A DNA stretch of 64,000 nt from Peribacillus butanolivorans. GTDB lineage: Bacteria > Bacillota > Bacilli > Bacillales > DSM-1321. The stretch spans positions 3,548,508-3,612,507 of the forward strand of contig NZ_LGYA01000001.1 of assembly GCF_001273755.1 (NCBI RefSeq). The letters run 5' to 3'. This document shows, piece after piece, positions 1 through 8,449 of this stretch. Position numbers and translations under genes: made by a program. Numbering within the stretch: position 1 is the first letter of the stretch; every line of letters begins with the position of its first letter. Below the pieces are notes generated by a model. It did not search any database, had not been told where the DNA came from, and was given only the letters and a program-made list of their open reading frames with translations.

Positions 1-118
1 GGACGATTGTGCCGCTGACGGACGAATTATCTTCTCTCAAGGACGAATTATTCCGCTGACGGACGAATTATCTTCTCTCAAGGACGAATTATCCCACATG
101 TAAGACGAATTATCTTCT
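1..118. repeat. Degenerate 20-21 bp tandem repeats, left array
   Basis: About six head-to-tail units of 20-21 bp begin with GGACGAATTA (variants GGACGATTGT and AGACGAATTA). Two unit types alternate: one continues TCTTCTCTCAA, the other TTCCGCTGAC, giving a roughly 41-bp higher-order period. The array runs off the left window edge, so its true length is unknown. The same family resumes on the other side of the NERD gene. The variable part is only about 10 bp, so this is not a CRISPR array. Function unknown. Confidence 0.85.
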
Positions 119-247
119 TTGTTAAACCAACGTACATTTTTTAAAACGAAAGTTCTGTTCTTTGACACATTTATTTTTACTAAAAATACAGGAAACCTAT
201 CATTAATAGAGAATATTTCTATTAAAATATCGATAAGGAGTGGTTAC

Positions 248-1228
248 ATGATTATAAAAGAATGCGAGAGACCTTTAAAAGTACATATGATAGAAGCTCT
301 AATGAGGCGCTTACCACCTGATCATGCTAGGCAACCGATATTAAACTTAGATATCAAAAAAATCAAAGTTGGATATAGTGGAGAATATAGAGTCTTATCT
401 ACTCTAAATGCCCTTCCTGAAAAAGAGTATCTTCTCTTTCATGACCTCCGTTTAATCGGATCACCCTTCCCCTTCCAAATGGACATCCTTATTCTTACTT
501 CTTATTTTCTATTAATTATTGAAGTGAAAAACATGGCTGGTGAAATCTATTTCGACAACACATTCAATCAACTTATCCGCACAAATACAGATGGAAAAAC
601 GGAAGCTTTTGATGATCCAATTCTGCAAGTGAACCGGCAGCGCCAACAGCTGTTAGAATGGTTAAAATCAAAAAAAATCATCAACATTCCAGTAGAAACA
701 TTAGTCGTCAGTGCCAATTCGTCAACTATAATACGAGCTGAGAATAGAGATATTAATAGAAAAGTGATACGTAAAGATAGTATTCTTATAAAAATTGGAG
801 AATTCAAAGAAAAATATAAAAAGAAAATCCTTTCAACTAGAGATATGAAGAGAATATCTACTTTATTGCTCGACGAACATACACCTTATATTCCAAAGCT
901 TTTAGAAAGTTATGGAATTCCTATTAACGCCCTTCAAACAGGAGTGTACTGCCATAAATGCTATGCATTTTCTATGGAGAGGCGATTAAGAAAGTGGATT
1001 TGCCGCATATGTTTGCATTCTTCCCATGATGCCCACATCTCTGCTCTTCAGGATTATGTATGCCTCGTTAAACCTACCATTACCAACAGTGAATTCCGGC
1101 AATTCCTCCAACTCAAATCTCCATCCAGCGCAAAAAAGTTATTAACTTCATTAAAGTTAAATCATTCTGGCCACACCAAAGGAAGAGTTTACTCTTTACG
1201 TTCGATTTTTGAGGATAGGACGAAATAA
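248..1228 (+). CDS. NERD (nuclease-related) domain protein
   Basis: A 326-residue protein. The NERD domain spans about residues 40-150: GYSGE (42-46), then QMD (77-79) followed by IEVK (91-94), the D...ExK arrangement shared with restriction-like nuclease folds. A CHKC...CRIC four-cysteine cluster near residues 250-275 suggests a zinc ribbon. The frame is open from a TTG at 119, but the ATG at 248 has AAGGAG 7 bases upstream, so I use it. No signal peptide is visible. NERD proteins are presumed DNA-processing, but function here is unproven. The gene is flanked on both sides by the same 20-21 bp repeat family, and its stop codon lies inside the first unit of the right array. Confidence 0.8.
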   Translation: MIIKECERPLKVHMIEALMRRLPPDHARQPILNLDIKKIKVGYSGEYRVLSTLNALPEKEYLLFHDLRLIGSPFPFQMDILILTSYFLLIIEVKNMAGEIYFDNTFNQLIRTNTDGKTEAFDDPILQVNRQRQQLLEWLKSKKIINIPVETLVVSANSSTIIRAENRDINRKVIRKDSILIKIGEFKEKYKKKILSTRDMKRISTLLLDEHTPYIPKLLESYGIPINALQTGVYCHKCYAFSMERRLRKWICRICLHSSHDAHISALQDYVCLVKPTITNSEFRQFLQLKSPSSAKKLLTSLKLNHSGHTKGRVYSLRSIFEDRTK

Positions 1229-1533
1229 TTGGTGTGAAGGACGGATTATTTTCTTGAAGGACGAATTAACTTCCTGAAGGTCGAATTAATTTGCTCACGG
1301 TCGAATTAACTTCCTGAAGGTCGAATTAGTTTGACCCACGGACGAATTCATTCACTGAAGGTCGATTTATTTGACCCACGGACGAATTGATTCACTGAAG
1401 GTCGATTTATTCCGACCCACGGACGAATTCATTCACTGAAGGTCGATTTATTCCGACCCACGGACGAATTCATTCACTGAAGGTCGATTTATTCCGATCC
1501 ACGGACGAATTTTTTCCCTTAAGGTCGAATTTA
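1217..1533. repeat. Degenerate 20-21 bp tandem repeats, right array
   Basis: About 15 consecutive units begin GGACGAATT or GGTCGA(A/T)TT. In the later part two types alternate regularly: GGACGAATTCATTCACTGAA and a GGTCGATTTATTCCGACCCAC-like unit, giving a 41-bp period. Units at the left end are more diverged. A spacing of 20-21 bp is two helical turns, so each unit would face the same side of the helix. The array ends about 85 bp before rarA. No ORF or obvious RNA gene explains it. Confidence 0.88.
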
Positions 1534-1617
1534 AAACTAATTCAACTGCATTCACAGCATAATCAGAGCATTTTACCCTTTATTTGTGATACCTTATATA
1601 AAAAGGAGAGGTGCGCA

Positions 1618-2889
1618 ATGAATATTAAACCGCTTGCTTTCCGGATGCGGCCTCGGTCGATTGATGAAATCATTGGGCAGGAGCATCTGGTCGGTGAAGG
1701 AAAGATTATCGCAAGGATGGTCAAAGCCAAGCAGTTATCTTCAATGATTCTGTATGGTCCGCCTGGAATTGGTAAGACATCGATTGCTAGTGCGATTGCC
1801 GGAAGCACGAAGTTTGCGTTCCGGACGCTGAACGCGGTAACCAATAACAAGAAAGATATGGAGATTGTCGCTGCTGAAGCGAAGATGTCTGGTAAAGTGA
1901 TTTTGCTGCTTGACGAGGTCCATCGCCTTGATAAAGCGAAACAGGATTTCCTATTGCCTTATCTCGAAAACGGGATGATTACCTTAATTGGCGCGACGAC
2001 TAGTAATCCTTATCATGCAATCAATCCGGCAATCCGCAGCCGGTGTCAGATTTTCGAGCTCAAATCATTGGAAATCAGCGATATCACAAAAGCCCTGGAA
2101 CGTGCACTTCATGATGAAGAGCGCGGACTTGGTCAATATAAAACAGAGGTCGGCTTTGATGCCCTTACGCATTTTGCGACCGCTTCGAACGGAGATGTCC
2201 GCAGCGCTCTGAACGCCCTAGAGCTCGCTGTTATTTCCACCGAACCTGACGAGTCTGAAACGATTATTATAGATTTACAAATTGCCGAGGAATGCATGCA
2301 GAAAAAAAGCTTTTCACATGACAAGGATGGAGATGCTCACTATGACGTCCTGTCCGCCTTCCAAAAATCAATCCGTGGCAGCGATGTGAATGCTGCCCTT
2401 CATTATTTAGGGCGCTTGGTGGAAGCCGGCGACCTTGTCAGCATTGCCCGCCGTTTGGTCGTCATTGCTTACGAGGACATTGGTCTTGCTAATCCGCAGG
2501 CTGGCCCGCGAGCCCTAGCTGCAGTTGAAGCTGCTGAACGGCTTGGTTTTCCAGAAGCCCGGATTCCACTGGCCAACTCAGTTGTCGAGCTGTGCTTATC
2601 ACCGAAATCAAACACAGCCTATATCGCGATTGACGCAGCCTTATCTGATATTCGCAGCGGCCATAGCGGTGACGTGCCTGACCATCTTAAGGATGCCCAT
2701 TACAAAGGGGCAAAAGATCTCGGCCGAGGCATCGACTATCTATATCCGCATGACTACGAAAATGGCTGGGTGAAGCAGCAATACTTACCGAACAAACTGC
2801 GCAACAAAAAATATTATAAACCGAAAAAGAGCGGGAAATTTGAACAAGCCCTTGCCTCGGTCTATGAAAATATTGAGAAAAAGAAATAA
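1618..2889 (+). CDS. rarA: Replication-associated recombination protein A (RarA/MgsA), AAA+ ATPase
   Basis: A 423-residue AAA+ ATPase of the RarA/MgsA/WRNIP1 family, which acts at stalled replication forks and is related to clamp-loader subunits. Visible features: FRMRPRSIDEIIGQEHL at the N-terminus, Walker A GPPGIGKTS (47-55), Walker B ILLLDE (95-100), a sensor-like GATTSNP near 125, and a C-terminal tetramerisation region ending FEQALASVYENIEKKK. Length matches the family. AAAGGAG lies 9 bases before the ATG. It is a monocistronic unit closed by a terminator directly after the stop. Confidence 0.95.
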   Translation: MNIKPLAFRMRPRSIDEIIGQEHLVGEGKIIARMVKAKQLSSMILYGPPGIGKTSIASAIAGSTKFAFRTLNAVTNNKKDMEIVAAEAKMSGKVILLLDEVHRLDKAKQDFLLPYLENGMITLIGATTSNPYHAINPAIRSRCQIFELKSLEISDITKALERALHDEERGLGQYKTEVGFDALTHFATASNGDVRSALNALELAVISTEPDESETIIIDLQIAEECMQKKSFSHDKDGDAHYDVLSAFQKSIRGSDVNAALHYLGRLVEAGDLVSIARRLVVIAYEDIGLANPQAGPRALAAVEAAERLGFPEARIPLANSVVELCLSPKSNTAYIAIDAALSDIRSGHSGDVPDHLKDAHYKGAKDLGRGIDYLYPHDYENGWVKQQYLPNKLRNKKYYKPKKSGKFEQALASVYENIEKKK

Positions 2890-2919
2890 CTCCGGATCAC
2901 ACCAGACCCGGAGTTTTTT
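2888..2919 (+). terminator. Intrinsic terminator after rarA
   Basis: AACTCCGG (2888-2895) pairs perfectly with CCGGAGTT (2908-2915) around a 12-base loop and runs into six Ts. The left arm begins in the rarA stop codon. It may also serve the converging minus-strand gene that ends at 2919. Confidence 0.9.
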
Positions 2920-3566
2920 CATTGTGGAAAATGAAAGCTTTTCACATGTCTCATATTGACAAAAACCGTATCACCTTGAGCATTCACCATCTCAATGATG
3001 CTGTCTTGCAGATGATTGATTTTCCCAATATCCATCGGATGCCTACCTAAATTGAGCACGACCAGTTTATTAGTTAACTTTTTTAACTGTTCCTCTAATG
3101 TCCGTGCCCAGCTTAAAGTAGAAACCTGAAGAAGTTGTTCACTTTTGTTCAAGCCGTACGGCCCTTTTTCTTCATCACAAACTGTAAGCCACTTCAAATG
3201 ATCCATCGAGATGAACATCGTTTTAAAAACAGGTGAATAAAAGACGAAGTAGTTATTCATAATGCCCACGATATAGCCATAGACCGGATTTGTTTTAGCA
3301 AGTAAAATTTCAACAAGCATGCCCTTCGCGTTCATCAACAATTTGCGGAACGACGTCTCACTGATTTCTGGATCTACCCCCTTCTCAATCTCCTCATCCG
3401 TTATTGGAAAGGAAAAATTTTCAATGTGCCTTAATGGAATGTAGCGGTACACTTTTCCCGTATACAGGACAATAATGTCCGAACTTGCTTCTATTAAAAT
3501 CCCAACTACTTGAATATTTCCAGAGAGTTCTAGTTCAATATACTGACCAATATTTTTAGATAACAA
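2919..3566 (-). CDS. CotB-family protein without serine-rich tail
   Basis: A 215-residue protein made of three copies of the short beta-barrel-like repeat found in spore coat protein CotB. The repeats start near residues 5, 85 and 165. Each has a form like 'G..V.ILIEASSDIIVLY...YIPLRHIENF', with a closing 'HIK/HVK' segment. Unlike the neighbour at 4605-5447 it lacks the GGPE signature and the serine-rich C-terminus. The start is a TTG with AAGGTGG about 7 bases upstream. I infer a coat-associated role from the repeat architecture and the neighbouring cotB-like gene. The exact function is unknown. Confidence 0.6.
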   Translation of the reverse strand: MLSKNIGQYIELELSGNIQVVGILIEASSDIIVLYTGKVYRYIPLRHIENFSFPITDEEIEKGVDPEISETSFRKLLMNAKGMLVEILLAKTNPVYGYIVGIMNNYFVFYSPVFKTMFISMDHLKWLTVCDEEKGPYGLNKSEQLLQVSTLSWARTLEEQLKKLTNKLVVLNLGRHPMDIGKINHLQDSIIEMVNAQGDTVFVNMRHVKSFHFPQ

Positions 3567-4024
3567 GTTGTGACCACCTTTCTATTTTATTGTTTAAAAA
3601 ACTCAAATCCCACCAATAAGCCATTTTGTCCAAATCATCCACAGGCAGGATGTAAAACTGTCAGTTAAACGCTAAGACTAAGCCTTTCTTATTTTGTAAC
3701 CGGAACACTTAGCTAATTTACATTTGAATCGCCTTGCTTGGCCAATTTTTCCCGGAAATTAGTCCACACGATGTTAGGGTTTCATCAGTGAGAAACAACA
3801 TTTCAATCTCTCAATTCTATCTCGATAACTTTTACATCATTTAAATTTAGACCATTGTGGACTGCTATCGACGCGCTTTAAGCCGCAGTAAAATCACTCC
3901 TCGTATCCAGTAAAAGGATTACACTTATAAGAGTAATAGAATACATTTTCCATTACGAGCACTAGCGGCATGTCCACTTTCAAAAGAAGGCACAACAACT
4001 TTGTTGGTTGCTGTACCTGTATGG
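3567..4024. other. Intergenic stretch, no gene seen
   Basis: About 460 bp between two minus-strand CotB-family genes. I found no ORF with a credible ribosome site, no RNA gene and no strong terminator. It presumably holds the promoter of the gene ending at 2919, but I could not identify one with confidence. Confidence 0.5.
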
Positions 4025-5447
4025 TCAATCTTCTTCTTTATAGATACCCTTCGATGCTTTAATCATATTTTCAAGCCACATTTGCTTAAATATATTTACA
4101 CGACGACGACGACCCTCAGGTCTGACATCCTCTTCACCCTCAGGATCGACACTCTCTTCACCCTCAGCTGGATTTTCATTTAAATTATTTTCTTCTGTGG
4201 AGAATTCAATTGTACCAAATCCCTCGATAAGGCATTCAGTTGAATTGCCTTCTTCTGATGAGCTTTCTGTTGAACTACTTTCATCTGATGAGCTTTCTGT
4301 TGAACTACTTTCATCCGATGAGCTTTCTGTTGTATTGCCTTCTTCCGATGAGCTTTCTGTTGAACTACTTTCATCTGATGAGCTTTCTGTTGTATTGCCT
4401 TCTTCTGATGAGCTTTCTGTTGTATTGACTTCTTCTGATGAGCTTTCTGTTGTACTGCCTTCTTCTGATGAGCTTTCTGTTGTACCACTTTCGTATGATG
4501 AGCTTTCAGCTGAACCACTTTCGTATGATGAGCTTTCAGCTGTACCACTTTCGTATGATGAGCTCTCTGTTGTATCACTTTCGTATGATGAGCTTTCAGT
4601 TGTATCACTTTGATGAGCTTTCAGCTGTACCACTTTCGTATGATGAGCTCTCTGTTGAATTATTGTTTTCTGATGAGCCCTTATTTGAATTACTGTCTTC
4701 TGATGAGCCCTTATTTGAATTATTGTTTTCTGATGAGTTCTGATTTGAATTACTGTTTTCTGATGATCCTGTATTTGAACTATTTTCATCCTCATCCTTT
4801 GCTAAGGACAAAACTTTGATTTGTTCGGTGGTAACATAAAATATTTCTTCATTTTTGACAACAATGACGTGCTCGTCAGCCACTTCAACCAGTACTCCCC
4901 CTACCTTTTCAGGTCCGCCGGTATTAATCGAAACCCAGTTGTGGATAAGCAAGGATAGGACGTCATTAAGTGTAATTGCACCCGAAAAGGTAACCTCAGA
5001 TGAATCATCATTAGATTGGCTTTCCAAGATGGTTACATTTTTAACGTTTGAAAACGGGAATACGACAAGCCCGTCCTTCTCGGTGGATAACACTAAAAAC
5101 TCCTCTTTTGCATCTAAAACCCGGCCAATTTTTGATTCCGGCCCTCCACCATTCACTTTAATGGAGCTAGCGACAAGTGTTTCCAATAATCCCAAATAAG
5201 TATTTGGAAAAACACGCGCTTCATCTACCGGTAATACATCAACACTGGCTTTTTTCGCTTGCCCGATTACCATTTTCAAATACTGACTGGCATAATAAAC
5301 TAATTGATTATCTTCTGTTTGAAGAACAATATAATCGTCCTTCACTTCTAATAGCTTGCCTTCTCTAGAATCCGGCCCGCCTTTAAACACCTTCACAAAT
5401 TTACCTTTCAAAGCTTCAAGGTACGGTAAATTAACAGTCTCTGCCAT
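4025..5447 (-). pseudogene. cotB: cotB-like spore coat gene, frameshifted in its serine-rich repeat tail
   Basis: The N-terminal 220 residues match CotB: three repeats carrying KGGPDSREGKL, GGGPESKIGRV and TGGPEKVGGVL, with 'HNWVSINTGGPE' close to B. subtilis CotB. A Ser/Glu/Asn-rich tail of roughly 10-residue repeats (ESSSYESGTA type) follows. The intact frame stops at 4605 (280 residues). At about 4610 one 30-bp repeat lacks 5 bases (TACGA), which creates AAG TGA. Restoring 5 bases joins the tail to the downstream frame, which ends at 4025 with an arginine-rich segment. The total then becomes an exact 476 codons. The ATG at 5447 has GGAGG upstream; a TTG at 5465 is less likely. The truncated product may still be made. 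A sequencing slip in the repeats is an alternative. Confidence 0.8.
4200..4660 (-). repeat. 30-bp coding repeats of the cotB-like tail
   Basis: About fifteen tandem 30-bp units encode (S/T)TESSS(Y/E/D)E-type decapeptides on the minus strand. Subtypes are ESSSYESG, ESSSEEGN and ESSSDESS. The 5-bp deletion at about 4610 falls inside this array, as expected for slippage or unequal recombination. The array generates long meaningless ORFs on both strands. Confidence 0.85.
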
Positions 5448-5452
5448 TTTTC

Positions 5453-5635
5453 CTTTAGCCTCCAATAGTTATTTATACTTTAATGATATCCGTACTGCAT
5501 ATATATGCGCCTTCTTTCTAATAGGGACTTTGCTAATCACCCATTTTAAAGTAAATCCTCGTTCCCCCATAAAAGATTCAAGGGCTTTTCTCCATGCAAT
5601 CAAAAAAAACCTCGGAAACTTTTCCGAAGCTACAT
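5453..5635. repeat. Duplicated cotB-leader/terminator segment, copy 1
   Basis: The sequence from the cotB-like leader (CCTCCAATAGTTATTTATAC) through GCATATATATGC to the hairpin AACCTCGGAAACTTTTCCGAAG recurs almost identically at 6240-6425. In both copies the same leader lies before a serine-rich reading frame on the minus strand, and the hairpin ends the unit upstream. This shows a local duplication. Confidence 0.85.
5604..5630 (-). terminator. Minus-strand terminator, copy 1
   Basis: On the minus strand, GCTTCGGAAAAGTTTCCGAGG forms a hairpin followed by a run of eight Ts. It lies just after the stop of the Ig-like gene fragment (5638). An equivalent hairpin follows the ABC ATPase gene at 6388-6414. 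Confidence 0.8.
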
Positions 5636-5637
5636 TA

Positions 5638-5930
5638 TTATTTTTCCTTCATATATGAAATTAGCACACGGGCACTTTCCTTTTGCCCGGATTTTGTAAC
5701 TGTCACATAGACCTTTCCTGATTTTTTACCGACTTGCTTAATGGAAGATGTCACTCTTTTCCCCTTTACCGTTAATTTAGCAAACACACTCCCTTTTGAG
5801 TTGTTCACCTTAACTACTCACTTTCACGGTATCGGTCTTTCCTTTATTATTCGATGCATTCTCTTGGTTTTTTTAAAGATGCTGATGTTTCCCCTTTATA
5901 GTAACCAATACGTTTTTTCACAATAAAAAA
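5638..5930 (-). pseudogene. Fragment of an Ig-like-domain surface protein
   Basis: The last 56 codons (5638-5808) read as a bacterial Ig-like module tail, with SGKVYVTVTKSGQKESARV before the stop. It is similar in style to the C-terminal repeats of the subtilisin at 52811-54685. Upstream the similarity continues as KTDTVKV in another frame with in-frame stops, so the gene is broken. No ribosome site or start is apparent. It sits inside the duplicated mosaic block and is probably a remnant of a secreted or wall protein. Confidence 0.6.
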
Positions 5931-5953
5931 AACTCCAAATACTAATTTGGAGT
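5924..5953 (-). terminator. Minus-strand terminator
   Basis: ACTCCAAAT (from 5932) pairs with ATTTGGAGT (to 5953), with an eight-T run on the minus strand (5924-5931). It follows the duplicated 3' end of the ABC ATPase gene. Confidence 0.8.
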
Positions 5954-5965
5954 CATACAATTTAC

Positions 5966-6088
5966 CTATGATGTCCCTTCAGTCATCCGACCACCGATTT
6001 CCCACTACTTTCGCGGAGGTCCTCGACATTTTCCTTGGCGACGATCTGGCCATCCTTAATCAGAATGACTTCATCTAGAATTTTCTCG
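5966..6088 (-). pseudogene. Duplicated 3' fragment of the ABC ATPase gene
   Basis: About 120 bp are nearly identical to 6440-6562, the C-terminal end of the ABC ATPase gene (KDGQIMAKENVEDLRES region). Identity stops abruptly near 6088, and the sequence then joins the end of a small serine-rich ORF. Only the last roughly 38 codons are present and there is no start, so this is a duplication scar. Confidence 0.85.
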
Positions 6089-6096
6089 AGATCTCC

Positions 6097-6234
6097 TTAA
6101 TCGGATGAGCTTTCAGTCGAACTACTCTCGTTTGATGAGCTTTCAGTCGAACTACTCTCGTTTGATGAGCTTTCAGTCGAACTACTCTCGTTTAATGTGT
6201 TTTCAGTTGAATTACTTTCATTTGAAATTGTCAT
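6097..6234 (-). pseudogene. Small serine-rich ORF, remnant of a cotB-like paralogue
   Basis: A 45-codon ORF (MTISNESNSTENTLNESSS...) made of three exact repeats encoding NESSSTESSS. Its leader, ribosome site and start are the duplicated cotB-like leader. The three GGPE modules are missing, so it looks like the two ends of a cotB-like gene fused by internal deletion. It could still be translated as a short serine-rich peptide. Confidence 0.6.
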
Positions 6235-6239
6235 TTTTC

Positions 6240-6425
6240 CTATAGCCTCCAATAGTTATTTATACTTTAATGATATCCGTACTGCATATATATGCGCCTT
6301 CTTTCTAATAGGGACTTTGTTTAACCGCCCATTTTAAAGTAATCTATTTTAATTAGATTCAAAGGCCTTCTCCTTGCAAACAAAAAAATAACCTCGGAAA
6401 CTTTTCCGAAGCTACATTATTATTT
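6240..6425. repeat. Duplicated cotB-leader/terminator segment, copy 2
   Basis: Near-identical to 5453-5635, with small differences such as GTTTAACCGCCC versus GCTAATCACCC. It contains the leader of the small serine-rich ORF and the terminator of the ABC ATPase operon. Confidence 0.85.
6388..6414 (-). terminator. Terminator of the permease-GntR-ATPase operon
   Basis: On the minus strand, CTTCGGAAAAGTTTCCGAGG forms a hairpin followed by TTATTTTTTTG, 22 bases after the ATPase stop codon. It is the duplicate of the hairpin at 5604-5630. Confidence 0.8.
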
Positions 6426-6436
6426 TCCCTTCATAT

Positions 6437-7129
6437 TTACCTATGATGTCCCTTCAGCCACCCGACCACCGATTTCCCACTACTTTCGCGGAGGTCCTCG
6501 ACATTTTCCTTGGCCATGATCTGGCCATCCTTAATCAGAATGACTTCATCTAGAATTTTCTCGATTTCCTCAATTTCATGAGTCGTGATGATAACCGTTT
6601 GCTTTTCAAAATCGATATAAGACAGCAAACTACGTACAATCGACTCGCGGACCATAACATCCAACCCTGAAAATGGTTCATCTAATAACACGACCGGAGC
6701 ATCCCGTGACAGAGCGAGCACTAATTTAAGCCGCCCCCGATTACCTTTCGACAGCGAGCGTACCTTCTTCCGGACATCCAACTTCATGAATGCCAGCATT
6801 TCGATTGCCTTATCCCGATTAAAATCAGCAAACTGCGATGCATGAAAATCAATATACTGACCCACCGTAAAATTAGGATAGAAAAAATCAATCTCAGTTA
6901 AATAAGAGACTGCCGAGGCAATCCTCCTGCTCACCGCCACTCCTTCGACCGTCACAACACCATGATCCGGTTTCGCCAGACCAGCAATCAGCTTGAGCAA
7001 GGTCGACTTACCGCTTCCATTCGCTCCTAACACCCCGTAAATCTTCCCCACTTCAAACGTGAGCGAAATATTATCCAGGGCAACGACGCTTCCATACTTT
7101 TTCGTTATTTCACGCAGTTCAATTATCAT
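6437..7129 (-). CDS. ABC transporter ATP-binding protein (YtrB/YhcH-like)
   Basis: A 230-residue ABC ATPase: Walker A GANGSGKST (about 34-42), signature LSKGNRGRLKL in place of LSGGQ (around 126), Walker B VVLLDEPFSG (about 148-157) and the switch histidine in IITTHE. The atypical LSKGN signature is common in GntR-linked export ATPases. The start overlaps the stop of the GntR gene (ATGA), so the two are translationally coupled. With the permease it probably forms an exporter, perhaps responding to cell-wall stress as the Ytr systems do. The substrate cannot be read from sequence. Its 3' end is duplicated at 5966-6088. Confidence 0.88.
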   Translation of the reverse strand: MIIELREITKKYGSVVALDNISLTFEVGKIYGVLGANGSGKSTLLKLIAGLAKPDHGVVTVEGVAVSRRIASAVSYLTEIDFFYPNFTVGQYIDFHASQFADFNRDKAIEMLAFMKLDVRKKVRSLSKGNRGRLKLVLALSRDAPVVLLDEPFSGLDVMVRESIVRSLLSYIDFEKQTVIITTHEIEEIEKILDEVILIKDGQIMAKENVEDLRESSGKSVVGWLKGHHR

Positions 7130-7506
7130 TCTGCTTCCCCCTGCTTCATCAAAAATTGCTGTACTGCTGCCAACATTTCTGTTCTGGACAAGCCGATTTC
7201 TTTCATGTTTTCAACGAACGTTTCAATAACTTCTGTTTGAATCCGGGTACGCAGTGAAGCAATCAACGCCGGATCATTTTTAACGAATGTACCTTGCCCC
7301 CTTCTCGTCTCCACAATTCCATCCCTCTCAATCTCTGCGTAGGTACGCTGAATCGTATTCGGATTGACCCCCATCTCAACAGCCATTTCGCGAACAGATG
7401 GCAGTTTTTCACCGCTCTTTATCTCTCCACGCACAATCGAATAACAAATTCGATCGGCTACTTGTAAATAAATTGGTTTTGATGCATGAAAATCCTCTGA
7501 CATCAA
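7126..7506 (-). CDS. GntR-family regulator (YtrA subfamily)
   Basis: A 126-residue repressor-type protein. The N-terminal winged helix (about 10-78) carries the typical 'KPIYLQVADRI...GEKLPSVREMA...NPNTIQRTYAEIE..G' pattern. The short C-terminal tail without a large ligand domain is characteristic of the YtrA subfamily. It lies between the permease and ATPase genes, abutting the permease stop and overlapping the ATPase start. It probably represses its own operon through the inverted repeat in the promoter at 8317-8344. Confidence 0.88.
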   Translation of the reverse strand: MMSEDFHASKPIYLQVADRICYSIVRGEIKSGEKLPSVREMAVEMGVNPNTIQRTYAEIERDGIVETRRGQGTFVKNDPALIASLRTRIQTEVIETFVENMKEIGLSRTEMLAAVQQFLMKQGEAE

Positions 7507-8295
7507 TCACACCTCAATCTTTCGGTCTAGCAACCAACATGCCGCGAGAAACAATAGCACTAATCCAATAACATCCAACCCGCTTGTTAAAAGTGAAATA
7601 TTCCCCCCGCCTTCTAGATAAAGCTCCAACTTGAATTCAGACATATTCATTGAAGAACCACTCATCGCAGGTATTAACCATATTTCATCTAGCTTCTGAT
7701 AAAATGCCGTATTTACAATCTCATTCCGGAGAATAATCATCCCTAAACATAGAACAGAAACAAACAGCCAACGAAGATGTTTAATAGAATGAACCCGGGC
7801 GAGTGCATGATACACCACCCATAAAAACAGTAAAAAAACGGCAATTAAAATACTAACCATTAACATAAACGCGTCTATCTTAAGCAAGCCCATTATTCCC
7901 AACTTATTTTCCACCTGAAAGTCTGCCTGAAAATAACTCACCGGTATCGTCGATGCCACAAAAATAAGACAGGAGGAAAAAATAATCGAAACCATTTGAA
8001 ACAGAACACTCATCAATAATTTACTTCCAAGCAAAATCGCCGACGACTGAGGATTGTAAATCCATAACTGTGTCTTCCCGTCAGAATTCAAACATCCAAA
8101 AATCAGAGAGACCATAATAAACGGTTGCATAATCATGATCAACCATGTGCACATATAAAAAAGACCTGCAACTTCAAAATACCTGGATGCAAAAAAAGAA
8201 ATGAACACTAAACCCCCTTGTACAACCAACAGCCAGAGCAGAGCATTTTTCCCAATCAGCCACTCCTTTTTCATCAATCCTTTAAACGAATTCAA
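7507..8295 (-). CDS. Membrane protein, probable ABC permease partner
   Basis: A 262-residue integral membrane protein with six or so hydrophobic segments (for example LLWLLVVQGGLVFISFFAS near 20-38 and the C-terminal IGLVLLFLAACWLL). I see no known catalytic motif. It is the first gene of the operon that continues with the GntR regulator and ABC ATPase, so its role as permease is inferred from context. The start ATG lies just after a promoter with a palindromic operator. Confidence 0.7.
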   Translation of the reverse strand: MNSFKGLMKKEWLIGKNALLWLLVVQGGLVFISFFASRYFEVAGLFYMCTWLIMIMQPFIMVSLIFGCLNSDGKTQLWIYNPQSSAILLGSKLLMSVLFQMVSIIFSSCLIFVASTIPVSYFQADFQVENKLGIMGLLKIDAFMLMVSILIAVFLLFLWVVYHALARVHSIKHLRWLFVSVLCLGMIILRNEIVNTAFYQKLDEIWLIPAMSGSSMNMSEFKLELYLEGGGNISLLTSGLDVIGLVLLFLAACWLLDRKIEV

Positions 8296-8316
8296 CTTCT
8301 CAACCCCTTCACCACT

Positions 8317-8357
8317 GTGTTAGTTACATAGTACACAATAACACCAAAAATTGTCAA
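8317..8357 (-). promoter_or_regulatory. Promoter with probable GntR operator
   Basis: On the minus strand: -35 TTGACA (8357-8352), 18-bp spacer, -10 TACTAT (8333-8328). The inverted repeat GTGTTA...TAACAC (8317-8344), with an inner GTTA...TAAC pair, covers the -10 box. That is where a YtrA-type repressor would block transcription. Binding is inferred. Confidence 0.65.
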
Positions 8358-8449
8358 AGGTATTATAAAATAACAAAATAAACTATTCTTTTAAACTGAA
8401 ATTAAATATAATAGACTAAGTGATTACAAAACGAGGAAGGAAGTAAGAT

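Noticed and set aside
1..1533. Repeats that could be taken for a CRISPR array
   Set aside because: Units are only 20-21 bp with no constant repeat plus 30-bp spacers, and the variable parts themselves recur. No cas genes are present.
4197..4743. Long open frames on the plus strand across the cotB-like repeats
   Set aside because: They mirror the 30-bp repeats of the minus-strand gene. They have no ribosome sites and low-complexity products.
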